DNA of 64,000 nt from Sulfomarinibacter sp963733915 (GTDB lineage Bacteria; Acidobacteriota; Thermoanaerobaculia; Thermoanaerobaculales; Sulfomarinibacteraceae): contig CAVTEP010000004.1 in assembly GCA_963733915.1 (NCBI GenBank), forward strand, positions 1-64,000, written 5' to 3'. This document shows positions 11,401-20,152 of the stretch, in pieces. Positions within the stretch are counted from its first letter, which is position 1. The number at the start of each line of letters is the position of its first letter. The notes beneath the pieces are model-generated. The model saw only the letters and a program-made list of their open reading frames with translations. It searched no databases and was not told where the DNA came from. The position numbers and the translations under genes are program-made.

Positions 11401-14400
11401 TTACTCCGCCGGCGCGAGGCGCTTGAGCTCCTCGAACCAATTGAGGACCACCCTGATTTCGGTGGCTCTCCCCCACGACTCATCCGCCTTGACCATCACG
11501 AAGCTCTTGCCGTCGGGTGCGACATCGAAGTTCGGGTGCGTGTGGTAGTTCCCTGAATCGTACACCGCTTTGAACAGCACCCGTGGGGCTTCGGCCCTGA
11601 GACTGCCTATTGTCGAGACTCGAGCTGTGAGGACCTGTTCCTCGGTTTGATAGAAGATCGCCTGACCGTCCGGCGACCAGACCGGTGGCAGCGCCCCGTC
11701 GGTGGAGATCTGGTGCCTCTCACCGCCTCCCGGAAAGGGCTGCACGTAGATTTCGTAGCGGCCGGACTCGTTCGACTTGTAGGCCAGCCACCGGCCGTCG
11801 GGAGAAACCGCTGGCCCGGCCTCGAGCGCACCAGTCACCATCAACGGAAGCGGTTCTCGGTCGCCCTCGCGAGTCGCGATCCAGAGATCGGACCGAATCC
11901 CCGCCTCGGTACCGAAGAGCCTCTGGAAGACCAGCGTGTTCCCGTCCGGCGTCCAGGACTGGGGGACGATCGTCTCACCGACCTTTCCGGCAAGTACGAG
12001 CGGCTCGCTCTCCCCACTCCCGTCGGCCCGCTTCCAATAGATGCCGCCAACACCGCCTCGTCGGGAATGAAATGTCACTCGCTCCCCGTCCGGCGTCCAG
12101 ACCGGGAAGTTGTTACTGCCCTCCAACGTCAGCTTGGCCCGCGTTCCGGTCGACAGGTTCAGGATCCAGATGTTGGTGTCCCCGGGCTCGGAGATGGTGA
12201 CCGCCAGTCGCTCGCCGTCGGGCGAGAATCTGGGATACGCGAATCCCCGCCGCCCCTCGATCAGGGGTGTCTCTCTGCCCTCGAGATCTACCGAAACCAA
12301 CTGCCGGCGAAGGGTACTGCCGACGGGGACAAAGGCCAGGGACCCGGTAGTGGAAAGCGCCAGATGCGGAATTCCGTTTTCGAAGTCGTAGAAGATGGGT
12401 TCTGGAACAGGAATCGAAGGCCCGGTGACCTCGCGCCGCTCAGCATCGAAGGGGGCGACGTGAATGCCGGCTCCATGCCCGAAGACCAGGTGCCCGGTGG
12501 GAACATAGCGAGCGCAACTGCCGGCTTTGATGACGGTCTTCCGGGCTCGGGACTCCAGATCGAGGATCTCGATCTGCGCGTCATCCGTAGTGAATCCCCG
12601 ATTGTTCGTGAACAGCACCGAACGGCCGTCGGGGAGGGACTCGGGCCACAAGAACCACGAATCCCCCCGCTCGAAATCCGGCGTTGCCAGTACCTCAGGT
12701 GTACCTCCCGCGGAAGGGACACGGCAGAGCCCCTCACCGAACCGCCGGATGAAAACGATGGTCCCGTCAGGTCCCCAACTCATTCCATTTGGTTTCGGCG
12801 CTTCGGTGACAATGCGGGGAGGCCCACCGGCCAGCGGGACCTTTTTGAGCCTGCCGTCGGCAAAATATCCCACCCAACGTCCATCGCTGGAGAAGGAGGG
12901 CTGCTCTGCGCCCTCGGTCCCAGGAATCGGAATCGCATCAAACTGCTCGAGGTCACGCCGGTAGAGTTGGGACCTGCCGTCTTTCGTACCGACGAAAACC
13001 AGCCAGCGGTCGTCGGGCGACATCGCCAGGACCGGTTGCGCTCCGACTGTGTCGATCGTCACGCCTGGCGGCAGAGACAGGACAACACGCGCCTGGCGGC
13101 CGATATCAATCGAAGGGAACCCGGAGAGCCTCCAAACCGTAATGGCGAGCAGCGTGCCCACAACAAAGGCTACGGACGCAACTGGCCACGCCGCCCGCAC
13201 CCTGTCCCGGAACGTGGGCTCCGGCTGCCCCGCCTGTTCAGTCGACGCCCAATTCGACCCCGTAATCGCTTGCTCGATCTCCAGCCGCGCGTCGGCGATG
13301 TCGTGGAGCCGGTTGCGCGGGTCCTTGGTGAGGCACCGCCGGAGCAATCGACGGATCGGGGTCGGAGTTTCGGACGGGAGCGCCTCCCAATCGGGATCGT
13401 CCCTGATGATCGCAGCCAGGGTTTCGGTGGTCGTCGTACCGGAAAACGGGCGGAACCCGGTGAGCATCTGGTAGACCACGCACCCGAAAGCCCAGATGTC
13501 GGTTTTCTTGTCCACCACCCTCCCGGTCGCCTGCTCCGGGCTCATGTAGGCGACCGTGCCCACCACCGTGCCGGCCGACGTCTCGAGCGTGCCGGTCTCA
13601 GCTGCTGTTTCGAGCTCTTGCGTTTGGGTCCTCAGTTTCGCCAGGCCAAAGTCGACGATCTTGGTCACACCGTCAGAAGTGATCATGACGTTTGCCGGTT
13701 TGAGGTCGCGGTGGATGATTCCGGCCTCGTGCGCCGGCTCCAACCCTTCTGCTATCTCGCGACCGATGCGAAGCGCTTCATCGACCGGAACTGGACCCCG
13801 GTCGATCTTCTGCTTCAGGCTTTCGCCCTCGTAGTAGGCCATGACGATGAAGAGCTGGCCATCGGGCGTCTCGTCGATTTCGTGAATCGTGCAGATGTTG
13901 AGGTGATCGAGAACCGAGACGGCCCGCGCTTCACGCATGAACCGCTTTCGGGCATCGGGGTCGTGGGTCAGCGCCTTTGACAGGAACTTCAGCGCCACTT
14001 CGCGCCGCAGCTTGGTATCCTCCGCGCGGTAAACCACCCCCATCCCGCCACCACCGAGGTGCTCGAGCAGGAGATAGTGAGACAGGGTTCGACTGGCCGA
14101 GGATTCCTCGTCGCTGACCGGGCTCGGCGTGGCGAGCAGACGGTATCCCCGCCGGTGGATCGTCTCGATGTATGAAGGCTGCCGGGCGTCGTCGCCCAGG
14201 GCTCTTCTGAGCTCCGCGATCGCCCGAGTGAGGGTCTTCTCGGAGATATATTCGATGGCCCACACCGTGTCGATCAGATCTTGACGGGTGACCAGTTCGC
14301 CGGGGTGCTCGGCCAGGCACACCAGCACGGCCATCATCTTGAGCTCGAGCGATACAGTCGAGCCTCCCCGCGAGATCCTGTTCAGACTCGGCTGGACCAG

Positions 14401-14451
14401 CCAGTCACCGAGCCGAAAATCTCCGATCGGAGTGGGCGCCGCTTCGGTCAC
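11401..14451 (-). CDS. Winged-helix / serine-threonine kinase / PD40 propeller (kinase 3)
   Basis: A 1016-residue paralogue of kinase 2 with the same order: winged helix (residues 1-105), kinase (about 125-400, GGGGMGVVYRAED, HRDLKPANV, DFGLAK), one membrane helix near 425 (WPVASVAFVVGTLLAITVW), and a PD40 propeller. The start is GTG at 14451, aligned with the ATG of kinase 2. The N-terminal 250 residues are almost identical to kinase 2, while the activation-loop-distal part (FRPFSGTTTTETLAAII) resembles another kinase subtype. That mosaic pattern suggests gene conversion within the array. Sensor ligand and target promoter are unknown. Confidence 0.93.
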   Translation of the reverse strand: MTEAAPTPIGDFRLGDWLVQPSLNRISRGGSTVSLELKMMAVLVCLAEHPGELVTRQDLIDTVWAIEYISEKTLTRAIAELRRALGDDARQPSYIETIHRRGYRLLATPSPVSDEESSASRTLSHYLLLEHLGGGGMGVVYRAEDTKLRREVALKFLSKALTHDPDARKRFMREARAVSVLDHLNICTIHEIDETPDGQLFIVMAYYEGESLKQKIDRGPVPVDEALRIGREIAEGLEPAHEAGIIHRDLKPANVMITSDGVTKIVDFGLAKLRTQTQELETAAETGTLETSAGTVVGTVAYMSPEQATGRVVDKKTDIWAFGCVVYQMLTGFRPFSGTTTTETLAAIIRDDPDWEALPSETPTPIRRLLRRCLTKDPRNRLHDIADARLEIEQAITGSNWASTEQAGQPEPTFRDRVRAAWPVASVAFVVGTLLAITVWRLSGFPSIDIGRQARVVLSLPPGVTIDTVGAQPVLAMSPDDRWLVFVGTKDGRSQLYRRDLEQFDAIPIPGTEGAEQPSFSSDGRWVGYFADGRLKKVPLAGGPPRIVTEAPKPNGMSWGPDGTIVFIRRFGEGLCRVPSAGGTPEVLATPDFERGDSWFLWPESLPDGRSVLFTNNRGFTTDDAQIEILDLESRARKTVIKAGSCARYVPTGHLVFGHGAGIHVAPFDAERREVTGPSIPVPEPIFYDFENGIPHLALSTTGSLAFVPVGSTLRRQLVSVDLEGRETPLIEGRRGFAYPRFSPDGERLAVTISEPGDTNIWILNLSTGTRAKLTLEGSNNFPVWTPDGERVTFHSRRGGVGGIYWKRADGSGESEPLVLAGKVGETIVPQSWTPDGNTLVFQRLFGTEAGIRSDLWIATREGDREPLPLMVTGALEAGPAVSPDGRWLAYKSNESGRYEIYVQPFPGGGERHQISTDGALPPVWSPDGQAIFYQTEEQVLTARVSTIGSLRAEAPRVLFKAVYDSGNYHTHPNFDVAPDGKSFVMVKADESWGRATEIRVVLNWFEELKRLAPAE

Positions 14452-14489
14452 AGCAACAACCCGTCCGGTGGGGTCTGATTCACCTGACG

Positions 14490-14564
14490 CTTTCCCATCC
14501 CGCAGCCGCCGATGTCTTCGACGATGTGGTGATGGCTGAGGTTGCGACCGATCAGGTCTTGCAT
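14490..14564 (-). pseudogene. Kinase N-terminal stub upstream of kinase 3
   Basis: From ATG 14564, 25 codons read MQDLIGRNLSHHHIVEDIGG then CGMGK. These align with the kinase head (glycine loop partly changed to GGCGMG) before similarity ends. It is the fourth such stub and the right border of the kinase array. Confidence 0.6.
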
Positions 14565-14669
14565 TGTTCGGGTACCCGCTGCGCGTATGTTATCGCAGTT
14601 GGGCGTGGACTTCGAGATTGTCGCCGGTGTTCAGCAGCCGTGGGTGCGCATCCGGAGAGAGGGAAGCAA

Positions 14670-14984
14670 TCAGAAGACTACGTAGCGGTCCGACTCGGCC
14701 AGCATCTCGGCGTTGCGGCCCTGGGTGGCGAAGTCCTTGTAGCCGACCCCGGGCACCTCTTCCTCGCGTCCGTGGTAGCCGTTGCCGCGAAAACTCACGT
14801 CGCAGATCCAGAGCTTGGCCTTGCCCGCGAGCTTGGCGAAGTCCGGCTGCAGGGTGAGGTGGACCGCGGCGCCGGTAAAGAACGCCTGGATCTCCTTGCC
14901 CTTGGCGTGGGCGGCATTCACCAGCTCGATCACGGAGCCGAGGTGCTTGTCGGTGGTGACCAGAATTCCCAGTGTGTCGGCCAT
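14670..14984 (-). CDS. DsrE-family sulfur-relay-like protein
   Basis: A 104-residue soluble protein with the DsrE/F-like fold pattern: MADTLGILVTTDKHLGSVIEL opens a strand-helix unit, FFTGAAVHLT follows, then AKLWICDVSFRGNG carries the only cysteine, at residue 61, where persulfide-carrying cysteines occur in this family. It is the last gene of the leftward sulfur operon led by the YeeE/YedE transporter. A role in handing sulfane sulfur between TusA and an acceptor is inferred from family and neighbours. ATG 14984 is preceded by GGAGAGA. Confidence 0.8.
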   Translation of the reverse strand: MADTLGILVTTDKHLGSVIELVNAAHAKGKEIQAFFTGAAVHLTLQPDFAKLAGKAKLWICDVSFRGNGYHGREEEVPGVGYKDFATQGRNAEMLAESDRYVVF

Positions 14985-15040
14985 CGTCTATCTCTCCATG
15001 TAGCGTGCGATACGGGAGCGTGCCGGCGTGATCGCCATCA

Positions 15041-15541
15041 TCAGCCGATGGCGCTCCGGAGCTTGTCAAAGATGAACTGGCGGGTGTCCTTGTCCTCGGC
15101 GTATTTCAGGATGAGCTGGTAGATGCCCTCGCGGACGAGCTCGGCGTCGTCCTTTCCCTCGTTCCCTTCGGCGTTCTTGAGGGCCTCGAGGATGTCGTAG
15201 ACGTCCTGGTTGACCTGGGTGGTCAGGGTGATGGTGTGCGGTCCGAGGTCGGCAAACGGCGACCCCGGGTCGTCCGGCTCGGGACAGACGTCGGACGCGA
15301 GCGCCGAGGCGTCAAACTCCGGCGGCGGGGTCTCGGCCAGGAGCTGGTAGCACTCCATGGCCTTGTCCATGAATCGCTGGCTGAGAAAGACCTCTCCGAG
15401 GGATTTGATGATCCGTCTGGCCCACATGATTTCGTCGAAATCGACGCCGCCCTTTGACAGCACCTTGCTCGCCGAGGCCAGCGACTTGTTGTAGCACTGG
15501 CAACGTTCGAGCAGAATGGCGGAAGCGAGATCCTTGTCCAT
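15041..15541 (-). CDS. Conserved hypothetical protein of the sulfur-relay operon
   Basis: A 166-residue, mostly helical, soluble protein that I do not recognise. It opens MDKDLASAILLERCQCYNKS, with CQC at 14-16, has a middle segment with PPPEF and a further cysteine, and ends with a helical region (DILEALKNAEG). The start at ATG 15541 is supported by AAGGAG eight bases upstream; a longer in-frame start lacks such support. It lies between a DsrE-like gene and a 56-residue gene, all in one direction with short gaps, so it probably belongs to the same sulfur-handling pathway. Confidence 0.75.
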   Translation of the reverse strand: MDKDLASAILLERCQCYNKSLASASKVLSKGGVDFDEIMWARRIIKSLGEVFLSQRFMDKAMECYQLLAETPPPEFDASALASDVCPEPDDPGSPFADLGPHTITLTTQVNQDVYDILEALKNAEGNEGKDDAELVREGIYQLILKYAEDKDTRQFIFDKLRSAIG

Positions 15542-15576
15542 TGTGCGTCTCCTTGATGGCTGCGAAGGCCCTCCGC

Positions 15577-15747
15577 CTACCACCAGCAGATGACCTTTTC
15601 GTGGTCGAAGATGTCATCCACCAGCGCGGCCCAATCGATCTCTCCCTCGTAGAGGGGCACGGTCGCGACCTCCTCGTCGGAGAAGGCCTCCAAGAACTCC
15701 TGCACGGTTTCGTCGGGCTCGCTTTTCAGAATGTGGAGCACTTTCAT
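15577..15747 (-). CDS. Small DsrH/TusB-like candidate (56 residues)
   Basis: An ATG at 15747 with AGAGGAC upstream opens a 56-residue frame starting MKVLHILKSEPDETVQEF and ending in VICWW. The position between a DsrF-like and an unknown gene, and the opening xLHIL-KS, recall DsrH/TusB (a small subunit of the DsrEFH/TusBCD relay complex). The similarity is short and unproven. The single cysteine is near the C-terminus (CWW). Confidence 0.65.
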   Translation of the reverse strand: MKVLHILKSEPDETVQEFLEAFSDEEVATVPLYEGEIDWAALVDDIFDHEKVICWW

Positions 15748-15759
15748 CTTAATGTCCTC

Positions 15760-16074
15760 TCAGAAGGGGATGACGATGTCGGCGTCTCTGAGAATCGCCA
15801 CAGTTTCTTCCGGGGTGACGTGCTTGAATCCGTGCTTGTCGACGTTTTCCCGGTTGTTCGAATAACGCTCGCCGTCCATCTCGTCGATGAACCCCATGTT
15901 GTCGAAGTACTCCTCGTACGCCTCCTCGTCGCTCTCCTTGTTGGCCAGAGCGACGACCTCGTGGTCGAGGACGAACATCTTGACCTCGACCGACTCGAGC
16001 AGCAGACCGAGGCTGGTGCGCAAGCCCTCGTACTGCTGCTCCGGATCCCTGATCAGCACCGCGACTTTTTTCAT
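15760..16074 (-). CDS. DsrE/F-like small protein of the sulfur operon
   Basis: A 104-residue protein starting MKKVAVLIRDPEQQYEGLRT, then VEVKMFVLDHEV, and ending ETVAILRDADIVIPF. The alternating strand-helix order and opening are those of DsrE/DsrF/TusC-type proteins, but no cysteine is present, so it would be a structural rather than a sulfur-carrying subunit. ATG 16074 follows GGGGGAAG. Only 12 bases separate its end from the start of the next gene. Confidence 0.7.
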   Translation of the reverse strand: MKKVAVLIRDPEQQYEGLRTSLGLLLESVEVKMFVLDHEVVALANKESDEEAYEEYFDNMGFIDEMDGERYSNNRENVDKHGFKHVTPEETVAILRDADIVIPF

Positions 16075-16121
16075 TCTTCCCCCTTGCACAGCCCGGGCCG
16101 ATGACCCGGAAGACGAGGCGA

Positions 16122-16367
16122 TCAGCCCTTGCGGATGAAATACCGCGTGTAGCCCTCGGCGTCGTCGACAAACCCGAGGAAGCTGTTGCCGCCCTTGTCG
16201 CCCCAGTGCGGGATGTCGTTCTTCGAGCCCGGGTCCGTACCCCAGATCTCGAGGATCTCGCCCGCCGGCACGCCCTTGAGCTCCTTCTTGGTTTTCAAGA
16301 GCGGCATCGGGCAGGTCAAGCCGCGGGCGTCGAGGGTGGTGAACGGTGTGATGTTTTCCAGATCCAT
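16122..16367 (-). CDS. TusA-family sulfurtransferase
   Basis: An 81-residue TusA-like carrier with the diagnostic LDARGLTCPMPLLKTKK segment; cysteine 19 in CPMP is the expected persulfide carrier. The later GTDPGSKNDIPHW is the second family signature. It sits 15 bases downstream of the YeeE/YedE transporter gene, the classical pairing for import or intracellular routing of reduced sulfur. ATG 16367 follows AAGGAG. Confidence 0.92.
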   Translation of the reverse strand: MDLENITPFTTLDARGLTCPMPLLKTKKELKGVPAGEILEIWGTDPGSKNDIPHWGDKGGNSFLGFVDDAEGYTRYFIRKG

Positions 16368-16382
16368 GTCGTGCGCTCCTTA

Positions 16383-17561
16383 TCAGAAGATGACCAGTTT
16401 TTCAGACTTCTCGTTCCAGATGGCGACGAAGGCCCAGAAGACGAAAAAGATGATAAAAATCGGCACCGTCACATACCAGGTGAGGGTGTCCGGGATGAAC
16501 AGCCCGTGTCCCATCTTGTCGTACAGGTCCAGACTCTTGAGGATCCTGGCGAGCAGCGAGTTGGAGAGGGCGAAGGCGATCAGCGTGACCACCATCTTGG
16601 TCTGTCCTTCGCCGACCCGCCACAAGGTGCTGCTGGCACAACCGCCGGCGATCAACATGCCGACCCCGAAGATCAACCCGCCGAACAGGCTACCCATCCA
16701 GAAATTGTGATTCACACCCATCGACGGCTCCTGGATCCACGCCCACTTGATCACCGCGACGCCCATGCCGTAGATCACCAGGCTCATGGCGACGACCTTG
16801 ACCATCTCGGCGTCGCCGGTCATGAACGGACAGCGGAAGGCGCGGACAAAGCAGAACCGTGAACGGTGCATAATCAGCCCGATCAGGAAACCGAAGAAGA
16901 GCAAGCCTCCGAGGTCGGTGTTGTCAAAGGCGGCGTAGAGATAAAATGCGCCGATGACGAGTGCCATGCCAATGCCCCCGAGGTAGGGCTGCACGCCGAG
17001 CCACCTCTCGCCGGGCGGGTGCTGTTCGACACCCTTTTGCGGCACGTGCTCCATCTCCCACAGCAGGTAGCGGAGTCCGATCCACGCGCCGACGATGAGG
17101 CCGACCATCATCGCGACGCCCCCGAAGTCGAGCATCGCCGCCGCGGTGTAGAAGCCGCCGACGTTGCAGCCGGCCGCGAGCACGGCCCCGGCGCCCATGA
17201 AGAGGCCGCCGATCGCCGATTTGGCGTACTCGAGCGGGGGCGCCTTGTGGAGCTTGAATTGCCGGCTCATCAAGGCCGAGACAAACCCACCGATCATGAG
17301 GCCGCCGCTGGTCAACGTGATGGGATGGAGCAGAGGAGAGCCGGGGCGTTCGTCTCCGACGCCACCGAGATAGAAGAGCCAGTCGCCGAGGTTGCGGTAT
17401 CCGGCCGCGATGCCCCAGGGTCCTTTCCACAGGAAGATGAGCAGGGCCACGAGGGCGATCAGGATGCCGGCCAACCAGGTCGGCCACTCCTGTTCGAAGA
17501 TGGCGATGTAGTTCTTGCGCGCCTCTTCCTTCAGGCTGCTCCAAAAGCTTGGCGATGACAC
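16383..17561 (-). CDS. YeeE/YedE-family sulfur-compound transporter
   Basis: A 392-residue membrane protein with about ten helices in two related halves. Each half has a conserved cysteine-glycine motif: AAGCNVGGFY near residue 135 and IAGGCASSTLWRVGEG near 310. RSRFCFVRAF lies at the middle. In YeeE/TsuA proteins such cysteines conduct thiosulfate or a related sulfur species. The start is a GTG at 17561 with GGAGGAGG about nine bases upstream. A 19-codon leader frame ends one base before this GTG. It heads the operon with tusA and the DsrE-like genes and faces the c-type cytochrome gene. Confidence 0.9.
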   Translation of the reverse strand: MSSPSFWSSLKEEARKNYIAIFEQEWPTWLAGILIALVALLIFLWKGPWGIAAGYRNLGDWLFYLGGVGDERPGSPLLHPITLTSGGLMIGGFVSALMSRQFKLHKAPPLEYAKSAIGGLFMGAGAVLAAGCNVGGFYTAAAMLDFGGVAMMVGLIVGAWIGLRYLLWEMEHVPQKGVEQHPPGERWLGVQPYLGGIGMALVIGAFYLYAAFDNTDLGGLLFFGFLIGLIMHRSRFCFVRAFRCPFMTGDAEMVKVVAMSLVIYGMGVAVIKWAWIQEPSMGVNHNFWMGSLFGGLIFGVGMLIAGGCASSTLWRVGEGQTKMVVTLIAFALSNSLLARILKSLDLYDKMGHGLFIPDTLTWYVTVPIFIIFFVFWAFVAIWNEKSEKLVIF

Positions 17562-17562
17562 G

Positions 17563-17622
17563 CTACCTGCCTCCTCCGATGGCGAACGACGCGGCGATGA
17601 AGGTCGGTCTTGAGATCGTCAT
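17563..17622 (-). CDS. Candidate 19-residue leader peptide before the transporter
   Basis: ATG 17622 preceded by AGGAAG opens MTISRPTFIAASFAIGGGR and stops with TAG one base before the transporter GTG. The glycine codons of its end are the GGAGGAGG ribosome site of the transporter. Translational coupling is possible; a chance frame cannot be excluded. Confidence 0.35.
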   Translation of the reverse strand: MTISRPTFIAASFAIGGGR

Positions 17623-17872
17623 TCTTTGCTTCCTACGATTGCTCTGGGCCGATCATACACATAAATGATCATGTTCTCAAGTATCGATGTTATAGTGTGG
17701 GCAGCAATGCGTTTCCATGGATTTGTTGCGCGACTCGGGTTCTCTCCTTTGATGGCTGGTGGTCGCCGAGCATATTCTGAGATTGAGAACACGGAGCGAG
17801 TATCGAGCCGTTCACGATTTGTCGTGTATCGTGTTGACGTCGATCAAACCAAGAAACCGGTAGGGGGACACT

Positions 17873-18226
17873 ATGTGGACCAAGAGGATAGTCGGAATCT
17901 TCGTTGTCGCATTGGCGGGGCTGCTGGCCGCCTCGATCGCCAGCGCACGGCCGGATGCCAACGCCCGCAAGGGCAAGGCCTACTTCAAGAAGAACTGCAG
18001 GGTGTGCCACGACGGCAACACCGAGGGTGTGGAGATGCTGCAGCCGTCGACGCTGATCATCGAACAGTGGGAACGGGCCTTTGCCAAGGATGACAAGGTC
18101 GCCGAGTGCGTCCCGCGGGTCAAGGAGAAGACCGGCGTCGAGCTCACGGAACAGGATCTGGTCGACATCGAGGCCTACCTCGTCGAAGGGGCCGCGGACT
18201 CCGAAAAACCCATGACCTGCGGATAA
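17873..18226 (+). CDS. Exported mono-heme c-type cytochrome
   Basis: A 117-residue protein with a cleavable signal peptide (hydrophobic residues 6-22, cut after ASA) and one heme site, CRVCH, with cysteines 42 and 45 and histidine 46. KKNCRVCHDGNTEG then a mixed helical region ending EKPMTCG fit small periplasmic cytochromes. It is transcribed away from the sulfur-relay operon, so an electron-transfer role in sulfur compound oxidation or reduction is plausible. Axial methionine candidates are M56 and the M of the C-terminal PMTC. ATG 17873 lies after TAGGGGGA. Confidence 0.85.
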   Translation: MWTKRIVGIFVVALAGLLAASIASARPDANARKGKAYFKKNCRVCHDGNTEGVEMLQPSTLIIEQWERAFAKDDKVAECVPRVKEKTGVELTEQDLVDIEAYLVEGAADSEKPMTCG

Positions 18227-18278
18227 TCTTGCTGCGGCGCACTCAGCGCGCGGCACTCGATTCTCAGGTGTCCCGAGG

Positions 18279-19943
18279 TCAGTCTGGTTCAACCCGCCGG
18301 AGGATGACCATCGTCCGGTCGTCGTGGTAGGGCTCGCCCTCGACAAAGGCATCGACGGCCGCGTTGATCAGGTGGGCGAGCGCTGCCGGCGACTCCGCCC
18401 GATGCTCGCGGCAGGTCGCGACGAGGCGCTCGCGCTCGAACATCTCGTCGTTGGGTTTGCTGGCTTCGGTGATGCCGTCGGTGTAGAGGATGAGCGAATC
18501 GCCGGGCCACAGTTGTGCCTCAGACGCAGTGTAGGTGGCGTCGGGCATCAGCCCGAGCGGTATACCGGTCGGGTTCAGGAGCTCGACCTCGCCGTCGGCC
18601 CTGACCAGAATGCTCGGGTCGTGGCCGGCGCTGGCGAATCTGAGGGCCCCGGAATCGAGCGAGTAGATCCCGAGAAACGCGGTCGCGAAGGACTCGACCG
18701 GGGTCTTGGCGTTCATCTGCGGCGACACGCGGTTGAAGATCTCCGCAGGTTCCATGTTTTCACCCAGGAAGGCGTTGACCAGGGCGTCGACATAGCCGGT
18801 GAGCAGCGAGGCCGCGATGCCCTTTCCCGACACATCGGCGATGACGACGGCAATCTCATGCGTGTCCGGCCGGTCGATGATCTGGAAGTAGTCGCCCGAG
18901 ACCCCTCGCGATGGGGTATTTCCACCGTACACCTCGAGCCCGGGCACCTGCGGCATCTCCGCCGGCAGCAGCGCCACCTGGATGCGGCGCGCGAGGGTGA
19001 CCTCCTGCTCGAAGCGCTTCCGCTCCGCCGCCTCCTCGGCGAGGGCGAGGTTGCGGAGGCGCAGGCCGGTGGCCGAGGCAACCACCGTCAGGAGCTCCAT
19101 GTCGGGCTCGGCAAACTTGCGGTTGGCGAGAGAGGAGCTGAGGACGATCATCCCGATCGCGCCCTCAGGCGTCAGCAGCGGCGCCGCGACCAGGGTCCGC
19201 ACGCCGGCGTCGAGCAGGCTCTCTGCGCCCACAAAGCGGACGTCGGTGGAGGTGTCGTGGACCACCGCCGCGAGGCCCTTGTCGATAACCTCGCTGGCCA
19301 GGCTGCTCGACTCCGGAAACGCATCGGTGGCGGCCATCAACGAGCGGCTGGTCGCGCGAACGAGGCGGTCGCCGTCCTTGAGAAAGATGGCGCCGTTTTG
19401 CGGCTTGAGGTGGACAAAGACCCGGTCGAGCACGCCGTCGAGCAGCTCTTCGGCAGTGGTTGAGGCGTCGAGGGCGTGGTGGACGTCGTACAGCACGCGC
19501 AGCTGGTCGGCTGCGTGGAGCAACACCTCGTGCTCGGCCTCGGTCGGCCTGGCGAACTCCCGTTCGGACTCGGCGATGATGTCGGAGGCAGCCCGGAAAA
19601 GGGTGCGCCCGTCCTCGAAGGTTGAAGCGTACGAAGGCGGCGATGGCGCTGCCGAACCGCCGCCGACGGTCATTCGCGACATCGAGGCGTCGATCATGTC
19701 GCCCGGGCGAACCTTGGTCGGTTTCGAGATCATGACGCCGTTGAGGCGGGTGCCGTTGCGCGATCCCATGTCCTCGACCATCCAGTCGTCGTCGGACTTG
19801 AAGATCCGCACGTGCTGGCGGGACAGACAGCGGTCGGCGACCGCGAGGTCGCAGCGCGACGAACGGCCAATGACCAGCGAGTCGCCTTCGAAGACGTGCT
19901 CGAAGGGCTCGCCTTCGGCGGGCACGATCTGGAGCTTGAGCAT
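18279..19943 (-). CDS. FHA-GAF-SpoIIE phosphatase (PP2C type)
   Basis: A 554-residue signalling protein. Residues 1-95 are an FHA phosphothreonine-binding domain (GRSSRCDLAVADRCLSRQHV, GSRNGTRLNG). Residues about 140-300 are a GAF sensor domain (LYDVHHALDASTTAEELL, VAAPLLTPEGAIGMIVLSS). Residues about 320-550 are a SpoIIE/RsbU serine phosphatase (VIADVSGKGIAASLLTGY, FASAGHDP, LYTDGITEA). The domain set suggests docking to a phosphorylated partner, perhaps one of the kinases in this region, then dephosphorylating anti-anti-sigma factors such as the STAS proteins at 26962 and 28003. That link is inference. Confidence 0.93.
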   Translation of the reverse strand: MLKLQIVPAEGEPFEHVFEGDSLVIGRSSRCDLAVADRCLSRQHVRIFKSDDDWMVEDMGSRNGTRLNGVMISKPTKVRPGDMIDASMSRMTVGGGSAAPSPPSYASTFEDGRTLFRAASDIIAESEREFARPTEAEHEVLLHAADQLRVLYDVHHALDASTTAEELLDGVLDRVFVHLKPQNGAIFLKDGDRLVRATSRSLMAATDAFPESSSLASEVIDKGLAAVVHDTSTDVRFVGAESLLDAGVRTLVAAPLLTPEGAIGMIVLSSSLANRKFAEPDMELLTVVASATGLRLRNLALAEEAAERKRFEQEVTLARRIQVALLPAEMPQVPGLEVYGGNTPSRGVSGDYFQIIDRPDTHEIAVVIADVSGKGIAASLLTGYVDALVNAFLGENMEPAEIFNRVSPQMNAKTPVESFATAFLGIYSLDSGALRFASAGHDPSILVRADGEVELLNPTGIPLGLMPDATYTASEAQLWPGDSLILYTDGITEASKPNDEMFERERLVATCREHRAESPAALAHLINAAVDAFVEGEPYHDDRTMVILRRVEPD

Positions 19944-19994
19944 TGCGGCAGTAATGATACACCGTTTCGAAATCGGGTCACATCCCTCGTAAAG

Positions 19995-20152
19995 GCGTTT
20001 GAACGTTGAAACGTTTGAACGTTAGAACGTTCCCGCCCCACCTCTCTTTCCACTGGAGGGCGGGTGGAAATTCGAAATCCGAAATTCGAAATCCGAAATT
20101 GTGCCGGGGAGGGCGGAAACGTTTTAACGTGTAACGTTCCAACGTTCTAACG
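19995..20152. repeat. AACGTT arrays flanking a GAAATCCG array
   Basis: Three arrays fill this 200-base gap. AACGTTNN units occupy 19995-20031, GAAATTC/GAAATCCG units 20068-20100, and AACGTTNN units again 20117-20152. GC-rich blocks with GGGCGGGTGG lie between them. The right array supplies the TAG stop of the PrsW-like gene (CGT-TAG). Confidence 0.8.

Noticed and set aside
11647..13980. Long open frame (777 codons) opposite kinase 3
   Set aside because: It has no family motifs, is arginine-rich in the manner of antisense frames of high-GC genes, and mirrors a well-supported kinase gene.
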